From assembly GCA_026545225.1 (NCBI GenBank), contig CM048853.1, forward strand, positions 14,386,755-14,450,754: a stretch of 64,000 bases of DNA. Direction: 5' to 3'. Shown here piece after piece: positions 22,450 to 32,983 of this stretch. How positions within the stretch are numbered: position 1 is the stretch's first letter; each line of letters begins with the position of its first letter. Under the pieces are notes generated by a model that worked only from the letters and a program-made list of their open reading frames with translations, did not search any database and was not told the DNA's origin. The stretch is from Cornus controversa. Its lineage: Eukaryota; Streptophyta; Magnoliopsida; Cornales; Cornaceae. The translations under genes and the position numbers were made by a program.

Positions 22450-23514
22450 ACCAACGGGTTGAATACGAGAAAATGGGTTGTTGAGAGATGACCTTGAAGC
22501 GCGAACCTAGGAGCAGAAAAGAGCTATTTGAAAACACGAGCTTTTAAAAGCAATTTGAGAAGAGTCTTACCAAAGATGTTTTTAAAAAGATAGTTTGCAA
22601 TAAATTGCCTAAAGTTTTTAAACATTTGTTCAGAGTACTTACAAATTTACTTTGAAAATTATGTTTCTATTTGAAAAAGGATATCCTTGAAAAAGGTGGT
22701 CAATTTATGAGTAGCATTCATTCAACCATATTCAAACCAACATATGATTGACTGTCTATATTCCCAACCACCTATCAACCTTATCTTAAAAATATATATG
22801 AGAAATATTTTTTGTCGACATGTATTGTTCCTTCGGTATCAAACCACATGTTGTTGAGCTTTCTTGGTTAACAAGTCATCATTGATCAAAGAGGACTTTA
22901 CTAGGGGTTGTAATGGGGTCTTTGGTAAAGTGGTTTGAGAAAGAAAGGTTATATTAGGCTCAAAATATGACGCATAATCGGGTGATGAACTAAGGATCAC
23001 TCAAAAACTTCCCCCGTTTGGGAAATGACGAAAAATGTTGTTCGTCATGCGAGACTTTAATATGCGAGAGCTTTCAATCCTAAATGATCTTCACCAATCG
23101 AAGAGGTCTTTGATTTGGACCGTAATGTGGGCTAGGTGTAGGGTAACCAAGGAAAGGATATTAAGGCTCAAAGATATTACGTTAACATAGGGTTCATAAA
23201 CCGTGATCACCATAAAAGGAAAACTGCCCTAGCTTAGGGCAAGTTTTCTATGTTAGTCTAGAAAAAAGTTTTTTAAACTATGCAATCATCCTTAATCGGA
23301 GAAGACTTCACATGGGTTGTAACGTGGTCTATGGGCTTATAGGTGATGAAGAAAAAGATATGAAAGGCTCAAAATAATGTGAAATGGGGTATAAGACCAA
23401 GGATCATCTTCAATCTTCTTATACTTTGGTGGCATGCAACCATGGCATTGACTGAATTTGAATATCTTCATTTGTTCTTTAGGAACCCTTACTTTACATT
23501 ACTTTTATGACAGC

Positions 23515-23870
23515 TAGTGAGAATCGAAACCAAGACGTCCGGGTTTACGGCTCGTCCCGGTAGATTCTTTAATCGCCATCTTTGCTTTCGCCGTTCTTTT
23601 TGACGCCCAGTGAGAATCGAACCCAAGACGTCCGGGTTTACGGCTCGTCCTGGTAGATTCTTTAATCATTCTGTCATCTTTGTTTTCACATGCCTTGCGA
23701 GAATCGAACCCAAGACGTCCGAGTTTACGGCTCGCCCCGGTAGATTCTTTAATCACATCTTTGCTTTTGCCTTTCTTTTATGATGCCCAGTAAGAATCCA
23801 ACCCAAGATGTCCGGGTTTACGGCTCATCCTCGGTAGATCACTGGGCCTTCTCTACTTTCACCTTTCTTG
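23515..23870. repeat. Minisatellite, four units of about 83-93 bp, with tRNA B-box-like motif
   Basis: Units start at about 23515, 23608, 23695 and 23788. Each contains AGACGTCCGGGTTTACGGCT and GGTAGATTCTTTAATC, except that the fourth diverges at its end. On the minus strand the unit reads GGGTTCGATTCTC, matching the B-box/T-loop consensus GGTTCRANTCC at most positions in units 2 and 3 and broken in units 1 and 4. A Lys/Ser-rich minus-strand frame here (23514-23756) is only the repeat translated. Confidence 0.85.
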
Positions 23871-24792
23871 CAATTTGTCTTCTGCTTTATTGTGAAGGAA
23901 TAATCAATCCAAAGCTGCCCTAGCTTGACTTACAGATGAACAGTGCACTTGTAATGATCCTTGGTAGGTTCAAAAGAAGAAATGTAACCAGGCTCTATGG
24001 GTTCATCAATGGGAATCATAGTAGATGATGGATAATAGAAATGATGGCATCTCTTCATTTTAATTCGGATTGCATAGTAATCAAAACTTTTACTAGTCTA
24101 ATGTAATATCTCAATAAAATCTGCCCCAATGTGAGGTGTGATCAACGGTGGGTATAATGAAAGGAACAGTCATCATGGCACTAAGGGTTAGCAATGGATA
24201 TATATCACTGTAGGATAACAGAAACGAGGGCCTCTTGTCCTTTTAGCTATAATCACTTAGGTATTAAAGCTCTTGCCTATTATCATCTCACAGTCTTCGT
24301 CATGGTGATCCCTAGCTTAGGTTAATGAAAAGAATAAAACCAGCTCAAAAGGGTTTTCAATGGTGATATTTGTCTTAACTTGGGATAAAGAAAATAATGG
24401 CCTCTCATCCCTTCATTTTTGACTTGTTAATCTCAAAAGCTCATTTGACATAGAGATATCTACCTGAGGAATTGAACATGTATTTTAAAAATTTTCACCT
24501 ATTGTGCTTGGGATATAAACAATGCATTTCACTTATTGGTTTTAACACTTAAGAATGAAACAATACCCATAAATTTTGCACCTACAATATGACAAGCTGG
24601 GATATCTTGAATTTTGAATTTTGGAAAAAAGGCTTTTGAGAAAATATATTTTAGACGAGACAAAGTGATATTTAAGAAGGCGAGTTAAAAATGCAAGGGA
24701 TGGTTTTTTTTATGAAAACTTTATTTTGACTTTAAAAATGGTGATTTTTATGAAAATAAATGAAAGTGACATTTTTTAGAATATTTGGAAGA

Positions 24793-25010
24793 GATGATGG
24801 ACAAGCATAAAAAGGAAAACCACATGAATTTATACTATTTACTCCCAAAAGAAAAGTTCAATTCAAAGCGAAACCAATTAGACACGAATTTGAGAAAAGT
24901 GCAGAAAAAATGTAATTAGAAAGAAAGTCACGCACACATAGAGGGGGAGGGAAGTAATACACCCTCGCACATTCAAAGTCCTTTTACAAAAGCTATCCTT
25001 CAAAATCCTC
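24793..25010 (+). repeat. Dispersed repeat shared with 49129-49335
   Basis: ATTTATACTATTTACTCCCAAAAG and the following AAAGTTCAATTCAAAGC, TTAGACAC.AATTTGAGAA and GAAAGAAAGTCAC blocks occur in the same order and orientation at both places, at about 88 percent identity by eye. Confidence 0.85.
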
Positions 25011-25080
25011 TGTATGCCCCAGTCACAACCTGCAAATATAAAGACAAAAAAAAAGGTTATTGACTTTTTTATAAAGGACA

Positions 25081-25660
25081 ATTTGTAAATTCACGCTCAG
25101 TAAAGTGTAATTTACCAAAATTTATGATGGCTCAAAAAACGTAATTCATACTCTATATAAAGTGTAATTCACCAAAATTTCGTCTAGTATCCTCAGACAT
25201 AAATTTTGGGTTAAAAGCATGACAATGATGTACTTTTTTTCACTTCAGTTATTTCATATTACTGCAAATTTGTTTTGATTGGGCTTGGGAAAGATGACAC
25301 CGTTCACTGTGGGCCGAATGGACATGGCATATAGCCTTATATTAACCCATAAATGTCCTTACAAATAAAGTGTGTAGTATATTTGACTGGGCCAATCCTG
25401 AACATTAATTCTTTAGAAATGGTATTAGAAAGAACTAAATGGAGTATGCATGCATCCAACTAAAGTGGATCACTCCAACATGCGAAAGTGGAAGAAAAGA
25501 AGAAACAAATGAAGTCACTTTGAAAAAATATGAAGATCTAGGACCAGTGATCAAAATTTCAAGTTATCGTATTTTCATTCAAGTTCAAATGCTACATGAA
25601 GAGGCCAAAAGGACATGTAAAGATTATTGCTCAAGGCATTCATGATTTAACAACAGATAT
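25081..25660. other. Unassigned spacer
   Basis: No gene recognised. AAGTGTAATT.ACCAAAATTT occurs twice (25102 and 25159), a short direct repeat. A 68-codon frame at 25439-25645 has no recognisable motif. Confidence 0.35.
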
Positions 25661-25892
25661 AACAACGATACAGTTGTGGCAAGAAACTAGTGATTTTCAA
25701 ATAAAAGTACAATTACATTCGGGATTAGTGTTAAGTCCATACATATTTACAATAGTGTTGGATTAAATAATGAAAGATATCCAAGAAGGCACTCCATGGT
25801 GTTTGTTGTTTGCGGATGACATAGTTTTACAAGATACTTCTACAAAACCATTGGCAACTGTCCAACACGCAAGTCATATTGTTAGGGAGTTT
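25661..25892 (+). pseudogene. RTE-type LINE, reverse transcriptase fragment
   Basis: The frame reads QIKVQLHSGLVLSPYIFTIV, corresponding to the L.QGSALSPYLF block, then TPWCLLFADDIVLQDT with the intact F-A-D-D catalytic box. A TAA interrupts between the two. RTE elements encode one protein with an endonuclease and this reverse transcriptase. The coding similarity stops near 25890, where another repeat containing the hAT element begins; the C-terminal part resumes at 27740. Confidence 0.85.
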
Positions 25893-26003
25893 TAAGGATA
25901 AAATGTAAATATAATGACTTCTTTGAAAAATTTTAATAAAATATAGCAGTCATAAAATATAATATTTCAAGTTTTTTTTGTTTAAAAAACAACTATTATT
26001 ATT

Positions 26004-27465
26004 GTTGTGGACGGTGTTATCAAAGGCCCTAGGCGCACTAAGGCGCTCAAGGTCCTTTGGAGCCTCGGCACTAGGCACAAGGCGAGGCGCGAGCCTGAGT
26101 GAAGCAAGGCGCACAATTGAAAATTTTAAATTAGTATAAATTAATTCACATCTTATAGCCTGCAAACACTGCAAAGCCTTTAGCTAAGCTGCATTGTTAC
26201 CAAAGTAACAAAACAATGTTAAGTGGTTTCAAATTTTCAATCTACTAAGAGTCTAACACATGATAGTAACTTGCAATCATAAGAAGGAAGAACCTAATCA
26301 AAGAGAACAGCAAAGTTTTACAAGTGCAAACCCAACAGCTAAATGGGAATTTCGACATTTTTTTCTATCTTTTAGTATTTACAGTGAAAAATAGAATATA
26401 ATAGCAAATTGACAATTTGACATTTTTTTCAATTTATTTACAATTGAAAAATAGACTGTAATTAGTTAATTCAGCCCATCCCACAGCCGAACAGCTAATT
26501 GAGAATAATGTGATAAAAACAAAACATAGCACCCAAAAAAAAGATAGAGTCACAAAGAGGATAACAACAATCTCAAAAAATCGGTTTAACAAAGAAAAGA
26601 AAAGAAAAAACAGAGTACAAATCTATTTTTCATACAAAGTAACAAACATACAAAATCTGTCAAGAAAATCTGTTAACAAACAAACATACAAAAAAAAAAA
26701 AAAAAACTATAAACCAAAAAAACAGAGCACAAAAAAAAATCAACAGAGCACAAATATTCAAGAAAATCAGTTAACAAGCAAAAAAATATAAAAGTAACTA
26801 ATTTAGGACATCAATTAAAGAAGAGAAAACAGAGTGAGAGAGAAGAAGATGATGGAGAGAGAGAGGGACTGCAAAAAAAACAGAACACAAAGAAAAAGAT
26901 GAAGAGAGAGAATGAGAAAGAAGTAGATGAAGACAGAGAGAACTCTTACCAGAAAAAAGAAATAGAGAACAAAAGAAAAATAAAGAGAAAGAAGAAGTTG
27001 ATGAAGAGAGAGAAATAGATTGACGAAGAGAGAGAAGAAGTAACTTACTAAGAGAGAAGAAGAAGAACTGACCTGACCTGACCGTGATCTCTACAACCGC
27101 TCTGCGACCTAGGGCTTGAATCACTTACAAAGTTGCTCTGTCCTCCTTCACGTTGTTTGGGTCTTTTAGCCTTCTTTTATTTGTTTTTTTATTTTAAACA
27201 AAATTCTAGAACATGGTGGGTCTATTGGGATTCTTTTATTTGTTTTATTTTTAACAAAAGTTATAGAGCATGTCAAAATCCTCCTTTTAGGCTTAGTAAA
27301 TTAATATTTTAAAAAAAAAAACAGAAATCACCTAGCGCCTGACCTAGCACTACAAGGCATGCGTCCAGTGCACCTCCTCGCTGCGTCTGGGTATACTACA
27401 GACACAAAAGATGTGACTGTATGCGCCTAGCACCTAGGCGCGCCTTTAATAACACTGGTTGTGGA
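26004..27465. mobile_element. Non-autonomous hAT element with 8-bp target duplication
   Basis: GTTGTGGA occurs at 26004-26011 and 27458-27465 as a perfect 8-bp target duplication, the length made by hAT transposases. The element (26012-27457, 1446 bp) has terminal inverted repeats CGGTGTTATCAAAGGC and, from the other end, CAGTGTTATTAAAGGC (14 of 16 match). These start with the C-[AG]-GTG expected of hAT ends. Subterminal AGGCGC/GCGCCT motifs cluster at both ends, as hAT transposase sites do. The interior is A-rich and GA-rich with no transposase. A diverged partner fragment lies at 31790. Confidence 0.9.
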
Positions 27466-27599
27466 GTATATTTAATTGTGTGGTTTGTTAAACGATAAAA
27501 TAATTATTTTTATGGCTCATCAATTATTATAATTTGTGAATTTTTCATTGTTAGGTTGATGAAAAATAATATTACTTTTAAAATATAGGATCATATATA

Positions 27600-27722
27600 T
27601 AAAAAGATATATTCATTTGTCGTGTCCCTATTGTGTCCTTATTCTATTTTTTTACGATTTGTCATGTCACTGTGTCCGTGTCGTGTCGTATCTGTGTCCC
27701 GTATCCGTATCCATACTTCTTA
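27600..27722. mobile_element. Right end of a CGGACAC-rich repeat
   Basis: TGTGTCCGTGTCGTGTCGTA ... TGTGTCCCGTATCCGTATCC ... ACTTCTTAG matches the right end of the element at 33197-33964. It lies between the two halves of the RTE fragment, so it is part of the DNA inserted into that RTE. Its left end was not located. Confidence 0.6.
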
Positions 27723-27734
27723 GGTGGACAAAAT

Positions 27735-27930
27735 AAAGGCAAGCTAGTTGTATCCCATCTGACAAACGAAAATAAATCTATAGGATGGTTATTAGACTAG
27801 CTATATTGTATGGCACAGAGTGTTGGGCGTCGAAAAAAGAAACAACGCATTTATGTAGTGAAAATGAGAATGTTACGATGGGCAATAGGAGTAACGAGAG
27901 ATAAGATTAGTAATGAACGGGTGCTAGCTC
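27735..27930 (+). pseudogene. RTE-type LINE, C-terminal fragment
   Basis: Frames give a CDRRIPT-like start, then LAILYGTECWASKK and RMLRWAIGVTRDKISNE. These match the LLYG.ECW..K and EMRMLRWMCG.TR.D.I.NE blocks at the RTE C-terminus (also present at 51700-51790). It continues the fragment at 25661-25892. Homology ends near 27925 and unrelated DNA joins to LINE-B1 at about 28035. Confidence 0.8.
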
Positions 27931-28189
27931 CACTTAGATATGGATATTTTGGTTCTCATAATCCTATTCCGATACTGAGTCAATTAAAAATAAAGTTCCT
28001 AAGAGGTTTATGATATTAACTCATGAAGAGTAGCAATGTTTGAGGGAGAGAAGAGGACGTTCCTGGAGGCGGTGAGACTCCCGTATTTATCCATGTCCGG
28101 CGAAGTCACCTGTAAAACGCGACGACAGGCCATATTTTCAGAGTTGATGACCGACATATTTTCCTCAGAAGAGTGATGTTATATGTCTG

Positions 28190-28640
28190 GTCAGAAGGTT
28201 CGACAAACCTGTAAGAGGTTTAAGAAGGATTGAATAATGGACTTCTTGATGTTGGAAGGTTGATAGTGGGGTCAGGGTTTTGTTGTTGTCGGACGGACTT
28301 CTTTTATTCAGCTTCCCCATCTGAAAAGGAAGAGACAACAAAAGGGTTTGGGGAGATTCCATGTTGTTCCTCATTGTTTGGATCTCCAAGTCACCTATTC
28401 AGGACTGCTAAAGAAGAGGAAGGAATGCATAATTATGATGTATGGATTACCCCTCCAATTATGGTGCCAGAAGCTATTTGAAGAGATCATGGATCTTTGC
28501 GGTGGTTTTCTGGGAGTTGAGGACGACGACGTGATGGATCCTGAGAAGGTGGTTATTGTGACCGTCAAAAATGGTAGAATCCCACTATATGTCACTGTCG
28601 AGGATGAGTATGGCTTTTAGGGTCTCACTGGTAGAAGAGA
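28190..28640 (+). pseudogene. LINE-B1 ORF1, DUF4283-like region
   Basis: Frames give CLVRRFDKPVRGLRRIE, a TYSGLLKKRKE segment, then MYGLPLQLWCQKLFEEIMDL and CGGFLGVEDDDVMDPEKV, colinear with LINE-A 12020-12400. The repeated frame changes mean the protein is not made. Confidence 0.75.
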
Positions 28641-29282
28641 TTACCTTTCCATGGAGTCAAAGATGAAAGAACCCAATAAGAGGACCGCTCTCGACACTGG
28701 AACGCAGAACAAAGTAGAACAATGTCAAAGTAAGGTTTCCGATAAAGCCTATGAGCTAAATAGTCATCGATCGAAAAAACACAGAGGAGGGCGAGCTGAA
28801 GGACAGCGACTAAGTGTGAGTCACGCGAGAAAGGCCCGTGAAAGAGAAAAGCAGCCCCCGACAAAACATAATGGGACAAAAAGTTTGATGGTCAGTGGAT
28901 GGAAGCCACAAAGAATATTCGCGATAAAAGACGGGATAAGGGATCACGTGCTAATCTTTCTTTAATTCATAATTCTCTAAAAGTGACTGGATCAACTGGG
29001 CCTACCGTTACTGGCCACAAGATTTTTTGAAGAAAGTGGGTTTTAACAAAGGCCCAATTCAGCAGCCTACTTCAAAAAAGAATGAAGAAAGGCCTGCTAG
29101 CAAGAATGGAGAAATGGGTCAGTCACGAGATGTTCATCTGGGCTCAAATGGATTACAGATCCATTTAAATGACAATTTTCAGCTGGCCTAGAAGCAAACT
29201 CAGGTGATTCAAACTCAAAAATTGGGCTTTGGATCTATTTCGCCAAAAGGCAGTAGCGACGTTGGGATGCAAAGGGGTCAAC

Positions 29283-29736
29283 TATACTGTTATGTTGTGG
29301 CCCGAAATGTCTCGGCCCAGGTCACAACGCGACTTGGTTTTGACCCTAAAAAAGGGCTTTGTGTGGCCCAAAGCTGCTGGGGTTGGGAGCAGCGCTCCCG
29401 AGAAAAATTTTATGACCCGTTCTTCACTTGCGGGTTTTAGAACCTGTTTAGGATTCTATTGTAGCCCGATGTATAAGGACATCTAGGGTTTGGAGTGGGA
29501 TTAAGAGAGAACACTGAAAACGCAGAAAGAGAGAGATAGCGAGAGCTAGGGTTTGGGGTTGAAACTTGTAATCTCCTAATTTTCACATAGTGAAAACTTC
29601 CGCAGGATCTTTGCCGTGGACGTAGGCACATCGCCAAACCACATTATATTCTTGTGTTCTATGTGTGGTGCTTGTTTCGTTTTCTATCGTGTGTCGTGAT
29701 TGTGCTTGGTTAGTGGCTGTTTGTCGTAACATATAC
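29283..29736 (+). mobile_element. Solo LTR with perfect 5-bp target duplication
   Basis: TATAC lies at 29283-29287 and 29732-29736. The 444-bp LTR between starts TGTTATG and ends CGTAACA, so its ends are inverted repeats TGTTA/TAACA. It carries typical R-U5 features: a purine-rich AGAGAGAGATAGCGAG tract, AGCTAGGGTTTGGGGTTGAA, TTGCCGTGGACGTAGGCACA and CGCCAAACCACATTATATTC. I associate these with copia LTRs. Solo LTRs arise by recombination between the two LTRs of an element. It interrupts the ORF1/linker of LINE-B1. A related but truncated LTR is at 36130-36362. Confidence 0.9.
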
Positions 29737-30479
29737 AATTCGTTTGGGTCGTTACAAGATTACACAACAAAGTATGATGAACCAAGACAATCTGAGAGTA
29801 TTGCCTAACGATTTCACATCCTGTCTTTCCAAAAATAGGCTCCGCAACAACGGTAGACAAGAAAAGAGAAAAAAGAAGTGGGTGATGGAGGAGTATAGCC
29901 ACAGGACAATAGGTACGCCTTATTTTAATGTTAATGGTTCTCCTCATCCTTCACTTTCTGGGTATTTCGAGGGTGGGAAGATTGACGGGATTGAAGGACA
30001 TAGTTCAAAAACGGAAACTCCATCAAGTGCTGCAAAGGGTTTGCATCTGTATCAATATAACCATGGAATGGGTGCTGTGGGACGTAATTGCCCTGTTCAA
30101 TTAACTGTTGATTTTGCTGCTACTCTACTGGAAGAGTTGCGACAGTTTAAACATGCAATGGGGCCTCTCCTTGGCGCTGTCTTGCAAGGTATGGAGTAGA
30201 GATCATACTGATGATGAAACAAAGGATACATTGTCAAAGGATAGTGTGAGGGATAGCCAAGCTATGGTGGTTAGGGTTGAGGAAGAGAGTGAGGGGGTGG
30301 GGATTTTCTCTTCCTTTGGCTGCAATGGCTCCTCAGCAGGGAGGAGGAGGCGAGGCGGGAGAGGAGGGGTGGTTAATGAATAATATTGAGGGAATGTGCA
30401 AGACTTTAGGGGTGTTTTGTGTAGAGGAGGAGAGGGCTATGGAAGTGTTCAGGGGTCTTGTTGATGAGAGGAGGGAGGG

Positions 30480-31290
30480 TAGGAGAAAAAATTCAGTTTG
30501 GAAGGGGGAGAGGGAGCTCCGTAACCTAATATCTTATGTGAACTATGAGGGTAGAATTCATGTGGTAAGGGAGAAGGGGGGAAGACAAAGCCATAGTTTC
30601 CTTATGAAGACACGTATCATTTCACAGAACATGTGGGTCTAAATGATCCTAACAAGAGGAAGGTAGTAAAATTGGCTTTGCGTAAGTGAGGGGGTCATGT
30701 GGTTTGCCTCCAAGAAACTAAGTTGAGCAGTGCTTCCAAGGAGATGGTGAGAAGCATTAGTGGGTGGAGATTTGTGGAGTGGGAAACATTAGATACAGTT
30801 GGAACGGCTGGAGGGATTATAGTTCTATGGGATAAAAGATGGGTGGATGTGAGGAAAGGGAGGTTTTCTGTCTCTTCTCTCTTTCAAATGGAGGATGGCT
30901 CTTCTTGGCTTTTTTTGGGTGGGTATGGGCCAGTGGAGGATTCGGAGAGGTCGGTGATGTGGGAGGAGTTGACTTATGCTCATGAGAGGTGGGGTGTTCC
31001 TTGATGTGTGCGGGAGATTTCAATGTTGTGAGATCTCCGAACGAGAGGTCCTCGGGAGGGAGGTGGATTTGGTGATGTATTCGTTTTTGGAATTCACTGA
31101 CCGTGAGGGCTTGATCAACTAACCATTGGAGGGGGGCAGATTTACTTGGTCGAGTGGCATGGAGGATCCTACTTTGTCCCTATTAGATAGATTTTTTGAT
31201 TTTAGGAGTGGGAAGAGAGATTGTCAGACGTAGCTAATGTGGCATTGGCTAGAATAATGTCGGACCGTATTCGATTGATGCTTGATTGTG
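30480..31290 (+). pseudogene. LINE-B1 endonuclease
   Basis: WKGERELRNLISYVNYEG precedes the endonuclease as in LINE-A. Then come RIISQNMWV (a degraded N-terminal W-N block), VCLQETKLS (the Q-E-T-K metal-binding block), GGIIVLWDKRW, GGYGPVEDSERSVMW, a degraded G-D-F-N region near 31010-31025 and a frameshifted FTWS..D.LSRLDRF block near 31140-31190. Several frameshifts and stops; inactive. Confidence 0.8.
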
Positions 31291-31789
31291 GGGATTGAGG
31301 AAGACTTCGTTCAAATTTGAGAATGTGTGGCTTAGATCAGAAGGCTTCAAGGAGCCGATTCAACAATGCTGGACGGGTTACGTCGTGGCGGGTACTCCAA
31401 GTTATGTGCTTGTGAATAAGCTTCGGCTCTTGAAAGAGGATCTTAGAAAATGGAACAGAGAGGTCTTTGGCAACATTGAGTGGAGAAAAAACTGGCTTTT
31501 GGGGACGAATATTGGACCTCAACAGTAAGGAAGGGGGGTAGAGGGATTGGGGGCGGAGGAGAGGGGGAGGAGGGAGGTGTGTAAATCAGAAATCTGGGAG
31601 TTAGCAGTTATGGAGGAGATTTCTTGGAGAGACAAATGTCTAGGGTAGGGGAGGGCATTATGGTTGAAGGAAGGTGACAGAAACACGAGATTTTTTCACA
31701 GGTTGGCCAACGCACATTGTAGGGGCAACCACATTGGGCAGATCAGGGTGGATGGCTTCGTGTTACGCAAGGAGGAAGAGGAAGAGAAA
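31286..31789 (+). pseudogene. LINE-B1 pre-RT and RT N-terminal region
   Basis: KTSFKFENVWLRSEGF, LRLLKEDLRKWNREVFGNIE and, in another frame, ALWLKEGDRNTRFFHRLANA form the conserved spacer between endonuclease and RT in plant L1s. A G/A-rich insertion-like tract (31525-31590) breaks the frame. The block ends at 31789, where the hAT-like fragment begins. Confidence 0.8.
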
Positions 31790-32310
31790 TAGTTGTTAAA
31801 GGCTCAAGGCACACAAAGGTGTTAAGGCCTCCTGGAGCTTGAGGCGCAAGGCACAAAGCGAGTCACGGCCTGACTGAAGCAAGGCACAAGTTGAAAAAAA
31901 TTAAAATTTGTAGCTAATAATACAAACCCAGCCGCAACAGTTAATGTTTAGCCAAAAGCATGAGAACATCAAACCACAAAACAAGAATACATAATATCCC
32001 AATTTCAGGATTTTGAGTGTTTTTTGTGATAATATGCTTTAGCAACTATGAGATGCATTAGAGAAACAAACTACAAAACATAAACAAATTAAAAGTTCAT
32101 AAAAAATAAAAATAAAAAGAAGAAAAGAAAGAGAGAGAGAAGAGCATAAAAACCATAAAAGGTGGTGAACAGAGGATAAAAAAAAATAGAGCAATAAGGA
32201 GGAAAGAAAAGAAACAAAAAACAAAGAAAAGAGAAGAAGCACAAGTTGTCGGAGAAGAACTCAATGTCCATAAAGCCCAAATTGCATATTGTCGTCCCAC
32301 TATGTATTGA
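31790..32310. mobile_element. hAT-related fragment, left end only
   Basis: AGTTGTTAAAGGCTCAAGGC and the following GGCGCAAGGCACAAAGCGAG ... CTGAAGCAAGGCACAAGTTG align with the left 130 bp of the hAT element at 26012. An A/GA-rich interior follows. No matching right terminus is present before the RTE fragment at 32545, so the copy is truncated or too diverged to see its end. Confidence 0.6.
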
Positions 32311-32983
32311 CTTCCAAAAGACCCTAAATTGACTAATTGTATCGAATCAATTGATCGGCCCTTTTTATTTTTTTCACCGTTAGGGACTGTATTATATGGT
32401 TAGAGTCCACTGTAACACAAAAATACACCACATGCTAAGTAGGGAAAAAAGGCATCCCAAGTATATAAAATGAATATTCTAAATAAACCTTTGATCTTGA
32501 ATTGTCATTGTTATATTAATTGTTTTTTTAGATTTTATCAAATTTGCATTCCATATATTTTGTTTTAGCCTTACTAATTCTTAATTCTATTGTCTCTAAT
32601 GCATTTCTTCATATTTCTAATTTTGTTCCTAAAACTTCCTAAGAAGTATCCAACAACACTATGTCATCAACAAACAACATATACTATGAAATGTCTTCTT
32701 GTATATCTTTCTTTATTTCATTTAAGACTGATTAACGGTACAAACTATGATTTTTGTCTCGTTATACATACCATTAATAAGCTTTATAAGTTTTAAAGAG
32801 GCTTGTTAACTTCATAAAGTTCACCAAATTATATCCCTTGGTACTTTATCATATGCCCTCTCGAAGTCTATGAAACCTCGTGTATATCTTTTTATTTACT
32901 TCTACAACCTTCTATCAATTGTCCATAGTAAATATTCGTAGCATAGTAGATATCTGTGGAGTTGATCTCTTTTCAGGTGGTGG

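Larger units (their letters stand above)
22450..25080. other. Retroelement-like noncoding DNA with degenerate repeats
   Basis: No protein is encoded. Three degenerate copies of a roughly 190-200 bp unit follow one another at about 22850-23420; common words include GAGGACTT or GAGGTCTT, TTGTAATGGGGTCTTTGG, GGCTCAAA and ATCA. A minisatellite lies at 23515-23870. Three further loosely related units (GGCCTCTTGTCC / GGCCTCTCATCC) lie at about 23940-24430. A 210-bp block at 24793-25010 recurs at 49129-49335. I infer a long LTR or untranslated region of a gypsy-type element, but no LTR edge or primer-binding site was found. Confidence 0.4.
28035..31789 (+). mobile_element. LINE-B1: L1-type LINE, 5' two thirds
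   Basis: Carries ORF1, linker, endonuclease and the start of the reverse transcriptase, colinear with LINE-A. It is interrupted by a solo LTR (29288-29731) and ends at a hAT-like fragment at 31790. No RT catalytic core follows. Like LINE-A it has many stops and frameshifts. The L1 tail at 32957-34470 was at first taken as its 3' end, but junctions show it to be a separate insertion. Confidence 0.8.

Noticed and set aside
20253..22461. Target duplication GGTTG for the copia element
   Set aside because: The right copy would place the LTR end at ...CAACG instead of a CA end, so the match is probably chance.
23514..23756. Minus-strand repetitive protein with SRKPGRLGFDS motif
   Set aside because: Also a translated minisatellite, with unit lengths not all divisible by three.
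23515..23870. CRISPR-like array
   Set aside because: Units are about 83-93 bp with homologous spacers, not short repeats with unique spacers, and the DNA is a plant genome.
26510..26791. 93-codon Lys/Asn-rich frame inside the hAT element
   Set aside because: A-rich filler DNA; no transposase motif and no conservation expected.
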